A DNA stretch of 64,000 nt. Source: Enterococcus quebecensis. Its GTDB lineage: Bacteria > Bacillota > Bacilli > Lactobacillales > Enterococcaceae. How positions within the stretch are numbered: position 1 is the stretch's first letter; the number at the start of each line of letters is the position of its first letter. The notes under the pieces were generated by a model, which saw nothing but the letters and a program-made list of their open reading frames with translations, was not told where the DNA came from and searched no databases. The translations under genes were made by a program, and so were the position numbers. The DNA is taken from contig NZ_MIKB01000015.1 in NCBI RefSeq assembly GCF_001730365.1, positions 1-64,000 on the forward strand. Direction: 5' to 3'. Below, in pieces: positions 6,796 through 15,676 of the stretch.

Positions 6796-9198
6796 TTACA
6801 CTCTCCCAATTGTGTATAGTTCTTGGCGTGTTTTGTCGTCTTCAACCACTTCATCCCATGGATTTCCACGACGGCCAGCCACTGCATCGTCTAAAGCCGC
6901 TAATAATTCCTGACGTTTTTCTGGATCTAATAAAATTTCTTTTACAGTCTCGAATCCCATACGTTCAATCCATGGCGCTGTACGCTCTGCATAAATTCCT
7001 GTTTCACGGTAATACTGCAGCATTGCGCCACAAATATCGATTACTTCTTGTTCCGTTTCAACTGTTGTTAGTAAAACTGCTTCTTTGACTTCCGTTCCAC
7101 CATTTCCGCCGATATAAATCTGGAAGCCGTTTTCTACACCAATAATGCCAAAGTCTTTCACACCGCTTTCCACACAGCTTCTTGGACATGCAGAAACGCC
7201 CATCTTAAATTTATGAGGTGTATCAATGAATTCGTAGCGTTGTTCTAATTTGATTCCTAGTCCCATTGAATCTTGGGTGCCAAAACGACAGAAATTTGCA
7301 CCAACACATGTTTTTACAGAACGAACTGCTTTGGCATAAGCACCTGCAGCTTTCATATCTAACTCTTCCCAGATTTTTGGTAAGTCCTCTTTTTTGACAC
7401 CGTATAACCCAATTCGTTGGCTGCCTGTTACTTTAACCATTGGTACATCATATTTTTCTGCAACTTTAGCAATCAAGAGTAATTGCTGCGGATTGGTTTT
7501 CCCGCCACGCATTCTTGGAATTACAGAAAACGTTCCATCATTTTGAATATTGGCGTATAAACGCTCGTTGACATAACGAGATGCTTTTTCATCTTCATGT
7601 TCTTTAGGCCACGCTACATTTAAATAAAAATTAATTGCAGGTCTACATTTTGGACAACCTTCTAAATTAGTAAAGTTTAATTCACGATACACTTCTTCAG
7701 AAGATGTTAGTTTTTTCGCATAGATTTGTGTGACGATTTGATCTCTCGTTAAATCTGTACAACCACAAATTCCTGTTGGCGCACAGACTACTTCGCCACC
7801 TAGTGCATACGCTAAAACATCTCCGATCACTGATTTACATTTCCCACAAGAACCACCGGCTTTAGTGTGTTTCGTTACGTCTGCAACTGAGGCCAAATCT
7901 TTTTCACTGATAGCAGTCATGATCGTCCCTTTATCGATTCCATTACAACCGCAAATCACTTCATCATCTGGCCACTCACTCACATCCGCACTGGCTTCTT
8001 CGCCAACCATATGGAGTAAAGAAACTGGGGTGTATTCTTCAATGCTTTCATTTTTTTTCAAGATATTGTAATAGCGATTTCCTTCGCTAGTGTCCCCATA
8101 AAGAACTACACCGACAACTTGATTGTCTCTAACGAAAATCTTTTTATACGTGTAATTGATGCCGTCAAAGGCTTCAATACTGTTAATTCCTTCTTGTTCT
8201 CGAATATTTCCAGCTGAATATAAATCACATCCAGATACTTTTAAAGATGTAAATGTGGTACTGCCTTGATAGGGTTTTGTTTCTTTGTCTGTCAGCACAT
8301 CAGCTAGAACCTTTCCTTGCTCAAACAATGGTGCGACTAAACCGTAAACATTACCATTATGTTCTGCACATTCCCCTACAGCAAAAACATCTTCAACATT
8401 GGTTTCCATGAAGTCATTCACCACGATGCCACGGTTCACTTCGATAGCGGTTGTTCTTGCTAGCGTTGTTTCTGAACGAATCCCGATCGACATAACAACT
8501 ATATCTGATTCAATTGTGGTGCCATCACTAAATGCTAAGCCTGTCACACGCGTGTCTCCAAGAATTTTTTGAGTAGCTTTTTCCATCAAAAATTTCAACC
8601 CTTGTTTTTCTAAATCAGCTTGCAGCATTTTTCCCGCTTTTTCATCTAATTGGGTTTCCATCAGCCATTTTTCTAGGTGGACAACGGTCACATCCATCCC
8701 TTGATCCAACAATCCTTTGGCCGCTTCTAAGCCAAGCAAGCCACCACCGATAACCACTGCTTTTTGATATTTCCTTGCAGCTTCAAGCATGTTTTCGGTG
8801 TCTTCAATCGTCCTAAAGCCAACAACACCAGTTAATTTAGCACCTTCAATAGGTAATATAAACGCTCTTGAACCTGTCGCTAAGATACATTTATCATAAG
8901 TCACTTCTTTACCAGAAGTTGTAATGATTGTTTTATTTTCTGTATCCATTTTTATTGCTGGATCGTGATTGATCAATTCTATTTGATTTTCGTCGTACCA
9001 TTCCAATGGATTGGTGATGATTTCCGAAACGGTCATTTTCTTTTGCAACACATTAGATAGCATAATGCGATTATAATTGGGGTATTGTTCTTCACCGATG
9101 ATCGTAATTTGATAGCGATCAGGATCACGGTCTAAAATTTCTTCGATTGTACGAACACCAGCCATACCATTACCAATCAAGACAAGCTTTTGTTTCAT
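6796..9198 (-). CDS. nirB: Nitrite reductase (NADH) large subunit
   Basis: An 800-residue NirB. Domains in order: FAD/NAD disulfide-reductase-like part with GNGMAG near residue 9 and VVIGGGLLGLEAAKGL near 150; two BFD-type [2Fe-2S] regions with CGCNGI/GSCGKC and CGCTDL/GCPKC between about 415 and 530; a ferredoxin-like nitrite/sulfite half domain; and the siroheme-[4Fe-4S] ligands CVGANFC and ACPRSC. It reduces nitrite to ammonium in the cytoplasm. The ribosome site is AAAGGGAG before the ATG at 9198. Length and ligands are complete. Confidence 0.97.
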   Translation of the reverse strand: MKQKLVLIGNGMAGVRTIEEILDRDPDRYQITIIGEEQYPNYNRIMLSNVLQKKMTVSEIITNPLEWYDENQIELINHDPAIKMDTENKTIITTSGKEVTYDKCILATGSRAFILPIEGAKLTGVVGFRTIEDTENMLEAARKYQKAVVIGGGLLGLEAAKGLLDQGMDVTVVHLEKWLMETQLDEKAGKMLQADLEKQGLKFLMEKATQKILGDTRVTGLAFSDGTTIESDIVVMSIGIRSETTLARTTAIEVNRGIVVNDFMETNVEDVFAVGECAEHNGNVYGLVAPLFEQGKVLADVLTDKETKPYQGSTTFTSLKVSGCDLYSAGNIREQEGINSIEAFDGINYTYKKIFVRDNQVVGVVLYGDTSEGNRYYNILKKNESIEEYTPVSLLHMVGEEASADVSEWPDDEVICGCNGIDKGTIMTAISEKDLASVADVTKHTKAGGSCGKCKSVIGDVLAYALGGEVVCAPTGICGCTDLTRDQIVTQIYAKKLTSSEEVYRELNFTNLEGCPKCRPAINFYLNVAWPKEHEDEKASRYVNERLYANIQNDGTFSVIPRMRGGKTNPQQLLLIAKVAEKYDVPMVKVTGSQRIGLYGVKKEDLPKIWEELDMKAAGAYAKAVRSVKTCVGANFCRFGTQDSMGLGIKLEQRYEFIDTPHKFKMGVSACPRSCVESGVKDFGIIGVENGFQIYIGGNGGTEVKEAVLLTTVETEQEVIDICGAMLQYYRETGIYAERTAPWIERMGFETVKEILLDPEKRQELLAALDDAVAGRRGNPWDEVVEDDKTRQELYTIGRV

Positions 9199-9270
9199 TT
9201 TATGTACACTCCCTTTGTGATATTATGAGCAATTTAGTTAATACTCTGTCTTTTTTAGAATAGCAAGAAT

Positions 9271-9316
9271 AAGCGGCATTGACTATTAGGGAATTACCTA
9301 ATAGTCAATGCCGCTT
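9271..9316 (-). terminator. Long perfect hairpin between siroheme genes and nirB
   Basis: A 20-bp perfect inverted repeat (AAGCGGCATTGACTATTAGG and its complement) with a six-base loop starts three bases after the precorrin-2 dehydrogenase stop. The tail is only moderately T-rich (ATTCTTGCTATTCT). It most likely ends or weakens the nreABC-siroheme transcript ahead of the nirB promoter; an operator or mRNA-stabilising role is possible. Confidence 0.6.
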
Positions 9317-9318
9317 GT

Positions 9319-9765
9319 TCATTTATTATCTATTTCTTTCTCCAACAAATTCGTCAACTCTCTCTTCTTCTCTTTCACCGAAGCTGGATCTTTCCCATAA
9401 GAGGATAACGCAATTAAATAATCTTGTCGCTCAATCGTACTCATATTATAAAAATCACTATTTTCCTTTTTGCTGCAATCGTTGACCCATTGATGTTCTG
9501 AAGCTTCTTTGACGATTTGCTGATTGATTGCTTGTGAATCTGTACAGGCAAAAATCAGATGAGCCTCTTGGATATATTCAGCAGTGTATGTTGCTGTAAT
9601 CAAGTTTATGTTTTTTAGTTCATAGAATTCATCCAGAAAGGTTGGTGCAACAAGCGTTACTTGTCCGTTCGCCTTTAAAATCCCTAACGTTTTCCGCAAT
9701 GCGATTTTCCCGCCACCGATAATGACAATTTTTTTTTCTGTCAGTTCGAGCATTATTGGATACAT
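9319..9765 (-). CDS. Precorrin-2 dehydrogenase (SirC/YlnF type)
   Basis: A 148-residue protein with an N-terminal Rossmann motif, VIIGGGKIALRKTLGIL, that binds NAD+. It matches the short SirC/YlnF/Met8-like enzymes that oxidise precorrin-2 to sirohydrochlorin. It overlaps the chelatase gene by 13 bases. The ATG at 9765 is preferred because AGAGG lies seven bases upstream; the ATG at 9753 is the alternative. With SUMT and the chelatase it completes uroporphyrinogen III to siroheme. Confidence 0.85.
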   Translation of the reverse strand: MYPIMLELTEKKIVIIGGGKIALRKTLGILKANGQVTLVAPTFLDEFYELKNINLITATYTAEYIQEAHLIFACTDSQAINQQIVKEASEHQWVNDCSKKENSDFYNMSTIERQDYLIALSSYGKDPASVKEKKRELTNLLEKEIDNK

Positions 9766-10490
9766 GTGACAGCCTCTTGGACAATTTGTTCCAAATCATT
9801 TAAGATGCGTGAATCAAATTCTAAGGTCCGAGTGATAATAAATTCCGTTGTGGGAAAAGTTTCACTTAATTTATTTTTCATGATTGTAATTAAATGCCCA
9901 TCGAATAAAAAGAATGGTACAATGACTAGTTTTTGCTCTTTTGATCGTTGCTTTTTGATATCGGCTAGATAATCTTCTTTTCCTTTTAGACTTGTCGGAA
10001 TAATTGAAAAACCAACTTGTTGCTGGATTTCGTTGGCGATTTCAATTAGTGTTTGTTGCGGTTGATCTGTTTTTTTCGTTCCATGCGCTACTAAAATACC
10101 GATTAGTTGTTCTTGTGGATGATTAACAGCGACTTCTTGGAATCGTTCCAGTAAAACTTGCCGGCTACCTTTTTTGCTGCCAAACGTTTCTGTTTGTACA
10201 AACTCGATTTCTGGATGTTTACTTTTTACCTGTTCCAATTCAGCTGGGATATCCTCTAGAGCATGCTTGGCTGCAAATAATAAAACAGGAACAATCACTA
10301 TTTTCGTCACACCTTGTTTGATCATTTTTTCAGCAACTCTTGAAATCGTCTCTGGATGATTTTCCAAAAAAGCAGTTGCTTGCTCATAATTTGAATCAAA
10401 TTTTCCCTCTAGTTGTTGAATAAAATCCATAGCTGCTTGGTTTTTTTCAGCTTTTTGGCTGCCGTGAAATACATAAAGAATTCCGATCAT
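9753..10490 (-). CDS. Sirohydrochlorin chelatase (CbiX/SirB family)
   Basis: A 245-residue two-domain CbiX-type protein. The first half has LYVFHGSQKAEKNQ with the metal-binding His and the second half has a degenerate repeat (GILVAHGTKK). The family inserts Fe2+ (or Co2+) into sirohydrochlorin; here iron, giving siroheme, is the likely job. The ATG at 10490 sits behind GAGGTGA; a GTG three codons earlier lies inside that ribosome site and is rejected. It follows nreC by about ten bases, so sensor and cofactor genes share a transcript. Confidence 0.85.
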   Translation of the reverse strand: MIGILYVFHGSQKAEKNQAAMDFIQQLEGKFDSNYEQATAFLENHPETISRVAEKMIKQGVTKIVIVPVLLFAAKHALEDIPAELEQVKSKHPEIEFVQTETFGSKKGSRQVLLERFQEVAVNHPQEQLIGILVAHGTKKTDQPQQTLIEIANEIQQQVGFSIIPTSLKGKEDYLADIKKQRSKEQKLVIVPFFLFDGHLITIMKNKLSETFPTTEFIITRTLEFDSRILNDLEQIVQEAVTCIQ

Positions 10491-10500
10491 CTTTCTCACC

Positions 10501-11148
10501 TCATAAGTCGATTAATTGATGTTTCATACTATATTGCAATAATTCGCTGAATGTTTCAAATTCTAATTTTTTCATTAAATGGGATTTATGCACTTCGACT
10601 GTTTTGACAGAAATAAACAGGCGTTCTGCGATTTCCTTGTTACTATACCCTAGCGCAACTAAAGGTAATACTTCCCGTTCTCTTTTGGATAGACGTTCAT
10701 ACTTTGCATCTTTTTCTACCATGTTCTTTTTGTTTTCCCACTGTTCTTGATCGTACACTCCAAAAAATGGATCAATCACTATTTCACCTGCTATTACTTG
10801 TCGAATCGCTTCCAATAATACAGTATCTTTTGAACTTTTGAGAATATAGCCTTTTGCGCCATAGTCTAATGCGGTTCGAACGTATTCTTCTGAGTCATGC
10901 ATACTTAAAATAATCGTCTTTACTTTTGGAAAATGTTCTTTGATACGACGCGTTGTCTGTAAGCCATTTTCCCCTGGAGGCATCCGCATATCCATCAAGA
11001 TCACATCTACTTGGTATTTTTCTAATAATAAAAACGCTTCAGTGCCATCTGCAGCATCTCCTACAACCGTAATATCTTTTTGGTTTTCCAGTAATAAACG
11101 TAAACCGCTTCTAACTACTGCATGATCATCTGCTATTATGATGTTCAT
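10501..11148 (-). CDS. nreC: NarL/LuxR-type response regulator (NreC-like)
   Basis: A 215-residue response regulator: receiver domain at the N-terminus (IIIADDHAVVRSGL, phospho-acceptor in ILMDMRMP, switch Lys in YILKSS) and a LuxR-type helix-turn-helix at the C-terminus (LSKREREVLPLVALGYSNKEIAERLF split across the motif). Its start overlaps the kinase stop (ATGA). With the GAF protein and kinase upstream it forms NreABC, which in staphylococci activates nitrate and nitrite reductase genes under low oxygen with nitrate. Targets are probably nirB and perhaps the siroheme genes. Confidence 0.88.
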   Translation of the reverse strand: MNIIIADDHAVVRSGLRLLLENQKDITVVGDAADGTEAFLLLEKYQVDVILMDMRMPPGENGLQTTRRIKEHFPKVKTIILSMHDSEEYVRTALDYGAKGYILKSSKDTVLLEAIRQVIAGEIVIDPFFGVYDQEQWENKKNMVEKDAKYERLSKREREVLPLVALGYSNKEIAERLFISVKTVEVHKSHLMKKLEFETFSELLQYSMKHQLIDL

Positions 11149-12161
11149 TTTATTACCTCCCATTGACTCGGTATGCGTAATGTAACTGTAGTTCCTTCAG
11201 CCTTTTGTGACTGGATCGCCAAATGACCACCGATTGATTCTGCTCTTTCTTGCATATGTAAAAGACCTAATCCCCGACTCCGACCATTCACATCTTCAAA
11301 ATCAAAACCTCTACCGTGATCTCGAACGTTAAGAAGCAGTTGAGATTCTTGTTCGCTCAATGTTACCCACAATTCATCCACATCAGCATGTTTTACACTG
11401 TTCATCACACTTTCCTGCAGTACACGATAAGTGATCGTTTCTACACTTTCAGGAAAACGTTTCGTTTCCAGTATCGGAATAAAATGTACAACTACGCCTG
11501 TTGTCTCTGTTAGTCGGTGCAATAATGCTTCAATCGCTGGGATCAATCCTAAATCATCCAAAGCTGTCGGCCGCAAATCAACAGCAAGTTGCTTTACTTC
11601 ACCAAGTAATGCAACAAAATCTTCATCGATTTTTTGTAATTTAGCTTCTAGACCTTCTGCTTGTTCATCCCACTTTAACTGTCTCGTTTCCAACATCAAA
11701 CTATAAATACTTTGCGCTAATCCATCATGAAGTTCTTGAGATAACGCCTTGCGTTCATTTTCATGGGCTTGATTGACATATTCAATCAAGCGTTTGTTTT
11801 GAATCACCTGTTGTAGACGATCTTGCACAGCTACACGTCGAATACTTAATAACGCTTGTTGACCTACTTCAGTATAGCTGCCGCTGAATTGTTCTTGCTG
11901 CCCTTGTGCGCTCTGTAAAATAAGAGGAAAGGCAGCTTGATCCCAGTCCGCTTTGACCTCACAATCTAAACATTTTTCCATAGTGGAATGCAACCTACAG
12001 CCTTCTCCTCTAGCAATCTCCAATACTTTCTCTAAAGAAAAAGGGTACACTTTTGTGAGTGTTATAGCCATTTTATTTTGTTTGATACATTTATTTTCTT
12101 CAATCAAAAATAGTGCATCTTTTGCTTCTTCAAATAGTTTTTCTATAATACTTATTCCCAT
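11145..12161 (-). CDS. nreB: Sensor histidine kinase (NreB-like, cytoplasmic)
   Basis: A 338-residue soluble kinase without membrane segments. The N-terminal part has four cysteines at 25, 55, 64 and 67 (EGCRLHS, EKCLDC), suitable for an oxygen-labile [4Fe-4S] cluster as in NreB, though the spacing differs from the staphylococcal protein as I recall it. HisKA_3 phospho-acceptor His is at 145 in LSQELHDGLAQ, followed by HATPase boxes VLQESVMNSVKHA, DHGRGFD and GLGLLHM. It is coupled to nreC by an ATGA overlap and preceded by nreA. Confidence 0.87.
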   Translation of the reverse strand: MGISIIEKLFEEAKDALFLIEENKCIKQNKMAITLTKVYPFSLEKVLEIARGEGCRLHSTMEKCLDCEVKADWDQAAFPLILQSAQGQQEQFSGSYTEVGQQALLSIRRVAVQDRLQQVIQNKRLIEYVNQAHENERKALSQELHDGLAQSIYSLMLETRQLKWDEQAEGLEAKLQKIDEDFVALLGEVKQLAVDLRPTALDDLGLIPAIEALLHRLTETTGVVVHFIPILETKRFPESVETITYRVLQESVMNSVKHADVDELWVTLSEQESQLLLNVRDHGRGFDFEDVNGRSRGLGLLHMQERAESIGGHLAIQSQKAEGTTVTLRIPSQWEVIK

Positions 12162-12169
12162 TTTTTCAC

Positions 12170-12598
12170 CTATAAATAAACAACGAGTTCATTTGCTTTG
12201 TCTTTTGCAACAGCCAAAAATGCTTCTGTGACGTCCGTTTCACTTCTGTATCCCAATAAAAACACGCCTTTCACTTCACCAGTTTCAACTACTGGAAAAG
12301 CTACGATCGTTTCCAGCTTTTCCATTCTTGTGATTGGCAGTTCCACTAATTTTTCTGGTTGTTTTTGTAATTTTGTTGCTTGAAAAGCTCTACCTGTCCG
12401 CCAAACGATCCCGCCAATCCCTTTTCCAACTTGTAATCGAATACGCTTATAATTTTGATTGGTATTCCCAGCCACATATTGCCAACGAATCACCCGTACT
12501 TTTGTCCTTTCATCGACTGTAGATAAAGCTAGAGCAATAAAATCGACTTGGAGTTCTTCTTTTATTTGATCGATCTTTTGTTGCAATTGATCCGTCAT
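12170..12598 (-). CDS. nreA: GAF domain nitrate-sensor protein (NreA-like)
   Basis: A 142-residue single GAF domain. The motif VGKGIGGIVWRTGRAFQA and overall length match NreA, which binds nitrate and controls NreB phosphorylation in Staphylococcus carnosus. It is first in the minus-strand block, with AGGAG seven bases before the ATG. Its last codons contain the ribosome site for the kinase. Nitrate binding is inferred from family and neighbours; the pocket residues were not checked. Confidence 0.82.
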   Translation of the reverse strand: MTDQLQQKIDQIKEELQVDFIALALSTVDERTKVRVIRWQYVAGNTNQNYKRIRLQVGKGIGGIVWRTGRAFQATKLQKQPEKLVELPITRMEKLETIVAFPVVETGEVKGVFLLGYRSETDVTEAFLAVAKDKANELVVYL

Positions 12599-12698
12599 TT
12601 AACTACTCCTATTCCCTAATTTTTAATAAAAAGCTTGTTTTCCACTAAAAGTTCTCTTATCCTTAAGCCAACATCATCTTAAGTTAGAAGGATTTTTT

Positions 12699-14213
12699 AT
12701 GAAAACAACAACAACTTTTAGCCCTAAACGTTTAGTTATGATCATTACTATGACTGTTTTTTCTTTTTCCAGTATGACAACTGCCTTTTTCTTAATGGGT
12801 ATCAAAGCTTTTCCTTATTTTATTGTGGCGGCGTTATTCTACTTTATACCCTACGCTATTATTATAGCAGAATTTACTAGTGTTTATAAAAACCATATTG
12901 GTGGATTGTATCAATGGCTAGCAGGTCACCTTTCAGAAAAGATTGCCTTTATAGCTGCTTTTTTATGGTACTGTAGTTATTTTATCTGGATGACCAGCTT
13001 GTTTATGAAGCTTTGGATTCCGTCCTCTGTTTTGCTTTTTGGTGAAGACTTAACAAAAAAAAACACTTTGATTCCCCATATTTCAACTTCTGTTTTTATT
13101 GGTTTATTATCTATTACAGCTGTAGCTGTAATGTCATTTTTTGTCAGTAAAGGATTTAAAGGTATTGCTTCTATGTTATATTTTAGTGGCATTATGATGA
13201 CTATTTTGATTATCCTTAGTCTTGGTGGAAATTTACTACTATGGCTTAACAATCAGTCTGATGTTCTGCCAAATCTTGCAGCTAGTTTCAAAGGAGTTCA
13301 AGAAGGGGATTCATCAGGACAAACAATCACTGAACAGCTGTCTTTTCTAATTTTTGCGATTACGGCGTTTGGCGGTTTAGATACAATTGCCAGTTTAGTC
13401 GATAAAACGGGGAAACAAAAAAAGCTGTTTCCAAAATTGTTGATTTTCAGTAGTATCTTAGTCGTTAGTTGCTACTTTTTCGGTATTCTTTTATGGAGTG
13501 GCGGAATAGATTTAGCTCATTTAAAAGCAAATAATTCACTTCATTTAGGAAATTTAATGTATGAGTTGATGGAAAATCTTGGCCATAACCTCGGTCATGC
13601 GTTATCGTTAACTTCTGTACAATCTCATTTTTTAGCTCAACTATTTACTCGTTTTACTGCATTAACGCTTTTGCTTTCCTACATCAGTTTATTATCGACG
13701 ATTTTTTATTTACCGATTCGAACGTTGGTGGAAGGTACACCAGAACATTATTGGCATCCCCTTTTTAGGCAAAAAAATAAACACGATATGCCGATTTATG
13801 CTTTGCTGGCACAAGGTGGATTGATCAGCTTATTTATTTTAGGTATTAGCTTGGGGAGTCAGTATGTTGTCTTTTTATATAATCAGTTGACTTTGATGAC
13901 TAATATTTCAAGAGCAATTCCTTATTTATTAGTAGCTTTGGCTTACCCAGCATTTAAGAAAAAACAATTAGCAGCTGATCCATTCTCTGTTTTAGTTCAA
14001 TCAAAAATCAGTGCTACGCTAATTAGCAACAGCGTGATCATGAGTATCGCTTTGGCTATCGCATTTCAAATTTATCAACCTCTTTCCAAGGGAAATTTTT
14101 TGCAAAGTTTAACGTTATTGCTTGGTCCGTTGTTATTTGCATTCATGGCGCATTTACTTTATCAGCATTTTCATAGAAAAAAAGAACTCACACAGAACAG
14201 TTGGGAAAGTTAA
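12699..14213 (+). CDS. APC family amino acid permease (YjeM-like)
   Basis: A 504-residue membrane protein with about twelve hydrophobic segments and the APC fold (first segment MTVFSFSSMTTAFFLMG; later ITAFGGLDTIASLVDKTG). It most resembles the YjeM subgroup of amino acid/polyamine/organocation transporters, whose substrate is not known. It is transcribed divergently from nreA across about 100 bases and is followed by a strong terminator, so it is a single-gene unit. The ribosome site is AGAAGGA. Confidence 0.75.
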   Translation: MKTTTTFSPKRLVMIITMTVFSFSSMTTAFFLMGIKAFPYFIVAALFYFIPYAIIIAEFTSVYKNHIGGLYQWLAGHLSEKIAFIAAFLWYCSYFIWMTSLFMKLWIPSSVLLFGEDLTKKNTLIPHISTSVFIGLLSITAVAVMSFFVSKGFKGIASMLYFSGIMMTILIILSLGGNLLLWLNNQSDVLPNLAASFKGVQEGDSSGQTITEQLSFLIFAITAFGGLDTIASLVDKTGKQKKLFPKLLIFSSILVVSCYFFGILLWSGGIDLAHLKANNSLHLGNLMYELMENLGHNLGHALSLTSVQSHFLAQLFTRFTALTLLLSYISLLSTIFYLPIRTLVEGTPEHYWHPLFRQKNKHDMPIYALLAQGGLISLFILGISLGSQYVVFLYNQLTLMTNISRAIPYLLVALAYPAFKKKQLAADPFSVLVQSKISATLISNSVIMSIALAIAFQIYQPLSKGNFLQSLTLLLGPLLFAFMAHLLYQHFHRKKELTQNSWES

Positions 14214-14232
14214 GCTTTCCAACTGTTTTTTT
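14197..14232 (+). terminator. Intrinsic terminator after the permease
   Basis: AACAGTTGGGAAAG pairs with CTTTCCAACTGTT and is followed by a T run. The stem includes the last codons and stop of the permease. Confidence 0.85.
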
Positions 14233-14330
14233 CATACTGGTAAAATTATAGTAATAACAAGCGTAATGAAGTTCTTTCCTGTACAATAAAAAATAAGGGA
14301 ACAGCAATCATTTATCCAGGAGGGATCCTT

Positions 14331-15092
14331 TTGTTCGATTTAGAAAAAGTTCAATCGTTAAATGAGTTGGAAATGCTTGTTTATCATTATATTTTAGAAC
14401 ACATGGACACTATTCCAAAGTTAACGATTCGTCAGCTTTCTACGAATTGTCACGTGTCCACCTCAACAATTTTACGTTTTTGTTCAAAAATGGGATTCGA
14501 TGGTTTTTCAGAATTAAAATATGCGATAAAAAAAGAGGAAGAACAGCAGCAGCATTCTTTTGAACAATACTATGCAGCTACGATTCATGTGGATTCTTTT
14601 TTAAAGCGACTTAACCAACAAACGTATTATGAAACATTAAAACCTGCAATCACGATGATCATTTCTGCCCGGCATATCGTTTTTTCCGGCATTGGTACAA
14701 GTGGGATTTTAGGAGCATACGGTAGCCGTTACTTTGCCAATATGGGGATCAATGCATATAGTATCGGTGATCCATTTACTCCCATTCCTCAAAGAGGGTT
14801 TGAAAACACATTAGCAATCATTCTATCCGTTTCAGGCGAAACCTCCGAAGTAATCAAACAAGTGACTGATTTCAAAAGATCTGGCGCTAAAATTCTAAGT
14901 ATTACCAATGATGAACATTCCACAATCGCTCGTTTAGCTGATTACAATATTTCTTATTACATGCCCGATGAACGATCGATTTATACTGACCCATATATCA
15001 ATATCACTACACAAATCCCGGTTGTCGCTTTGATCGAACTACTTGCTCATCAAGCAAGTAAGGAACTGGCTGAAAAAGCAGAGTTATCATAG
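14331..15092 (+). CDS. MurR/RpiR family transcriptional regulator
   Basis: A 253-residue regulator with an N-terminal HTH_6 domain (LTIRQLSTNCHVSTSTILRFC) and a C-terminal SIS sugar-phosphate domain (IVFSGIGTSG, ILSVSGETSEVI). Such proteins respond to phosphosugars. The start is TTG at 14331: AGGAGGG lies six bases upstream and no in-frame ATG exists nearby. It sits upstream of the beta-glucoside PTS and phospho-glucosidase and is a plausible regulator of them, though 580 bases away. Confidence 0.88.
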   Translation: MFDLEKVQSLNELEMLVYHYILEHMDTIPKLTIRQLSTNCHVSTSTILRFCSKMGFDGFSELKYAIKKEEEQQQHSFEQYYAATIHVDSFLKRLNQQTYYETLKPAITMIISARHIVFSGIGTSGILGAYGSRYFANMGINAYSIGDPFTPIPQRGFENTLAIILSVSGETSEVIKQVTDFKRSGAKILSITNDEHSTIARLADYNISYYMPDERSIYTDPYINITTQIPVVALIELLAHQASKELAEKAELS

Positions 15093-15228
15093 CGTTTGAA
15101 TGAATCAACTATTTTGACAAAGATTTTCTTGGTTTCTATTGTTTTAAAAAAACTGCCGCTAGAGAGAGACCTCTCCATGTACTGTTAATCATTTATAAAC
15201 AGAAGCAATCACTGAAAAGCAATAAATA

Positions 15229-15420
15229 ATGAAAAGCCCAAAATCCCCAGAAAATTCCGCTGAAGTCAATCGCCAAAAACAAGAACGATTACCTAAAAAT
15301 CAAGATAGCATACGTGCACTAATCATCAATGATCCAACTGTTGAAGGGAGTGCTAGATACTTTGCGGAAAAAGAATATGGTGAGGACACGGATACATTAC
15401 GGCATTGGTGGGACATATAA
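15229..15420 (+). CDS. Small hypothetical protein, 63 residues
   Basis: An open frame with a protein-like, highly charged composition (N-terminus rich in K, S, Q; C-terminus GEDTDTLRHWWDI). I do not recognise it, and there is no clear ribosome site before the ATG, so it may be a gene remnant or chance. It lies between the RpiR regulator and the PTS gene. Confidence 0.3.
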   Translation: MKSPKSPENSAEVNRQKQERLPKNQDSIRALIINDPTVEGSARYFAEKEYGEDTDTLRHWWDI

Positions 15421-15572
15421 TATATAATTAACCGATTTTAAAAATGGGAAAGTCACCTTACAATTGTCAACAATGAAAAAATAAAAAACACTCGATTGTT
15501 TTTTTATGCGGTACATGTTCCTTAACTAGGAGAATCTATTTAAATCGAAACAAAATTCTTTTATAGTATAAA

Positions 15573-15586
15573 TGTAAACGTATTCA
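15573..15586 (+). promoter_or_regulatory. CcpA cre site before the beta-glucoside PTS
   Basis: TGTAAACGTATTCA fits the cre consensus TGWAARCGYTWNCW with one mismatch. It lies directly after a TATAGTATAA -10-like region and about 90 bases before the EIIC start, where CcpA would repress the operon in glucose. Confidence 0.65.
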
Positions 15587-15676
15587 GTAGATTTAAATCA
15601 GAGCGGCCGCTCTATTGAAATACTACTACACGCACTTATTTTCCGTTACTTTAGTTAACCAAAGGAGAGGTTTAGA

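Noticed and set aside
6726-7088. 120-codon plus-strand frame
   Set aside because: Opposite nirD and the end of nirB; codon pattern is that of the complementary strand of real genes.
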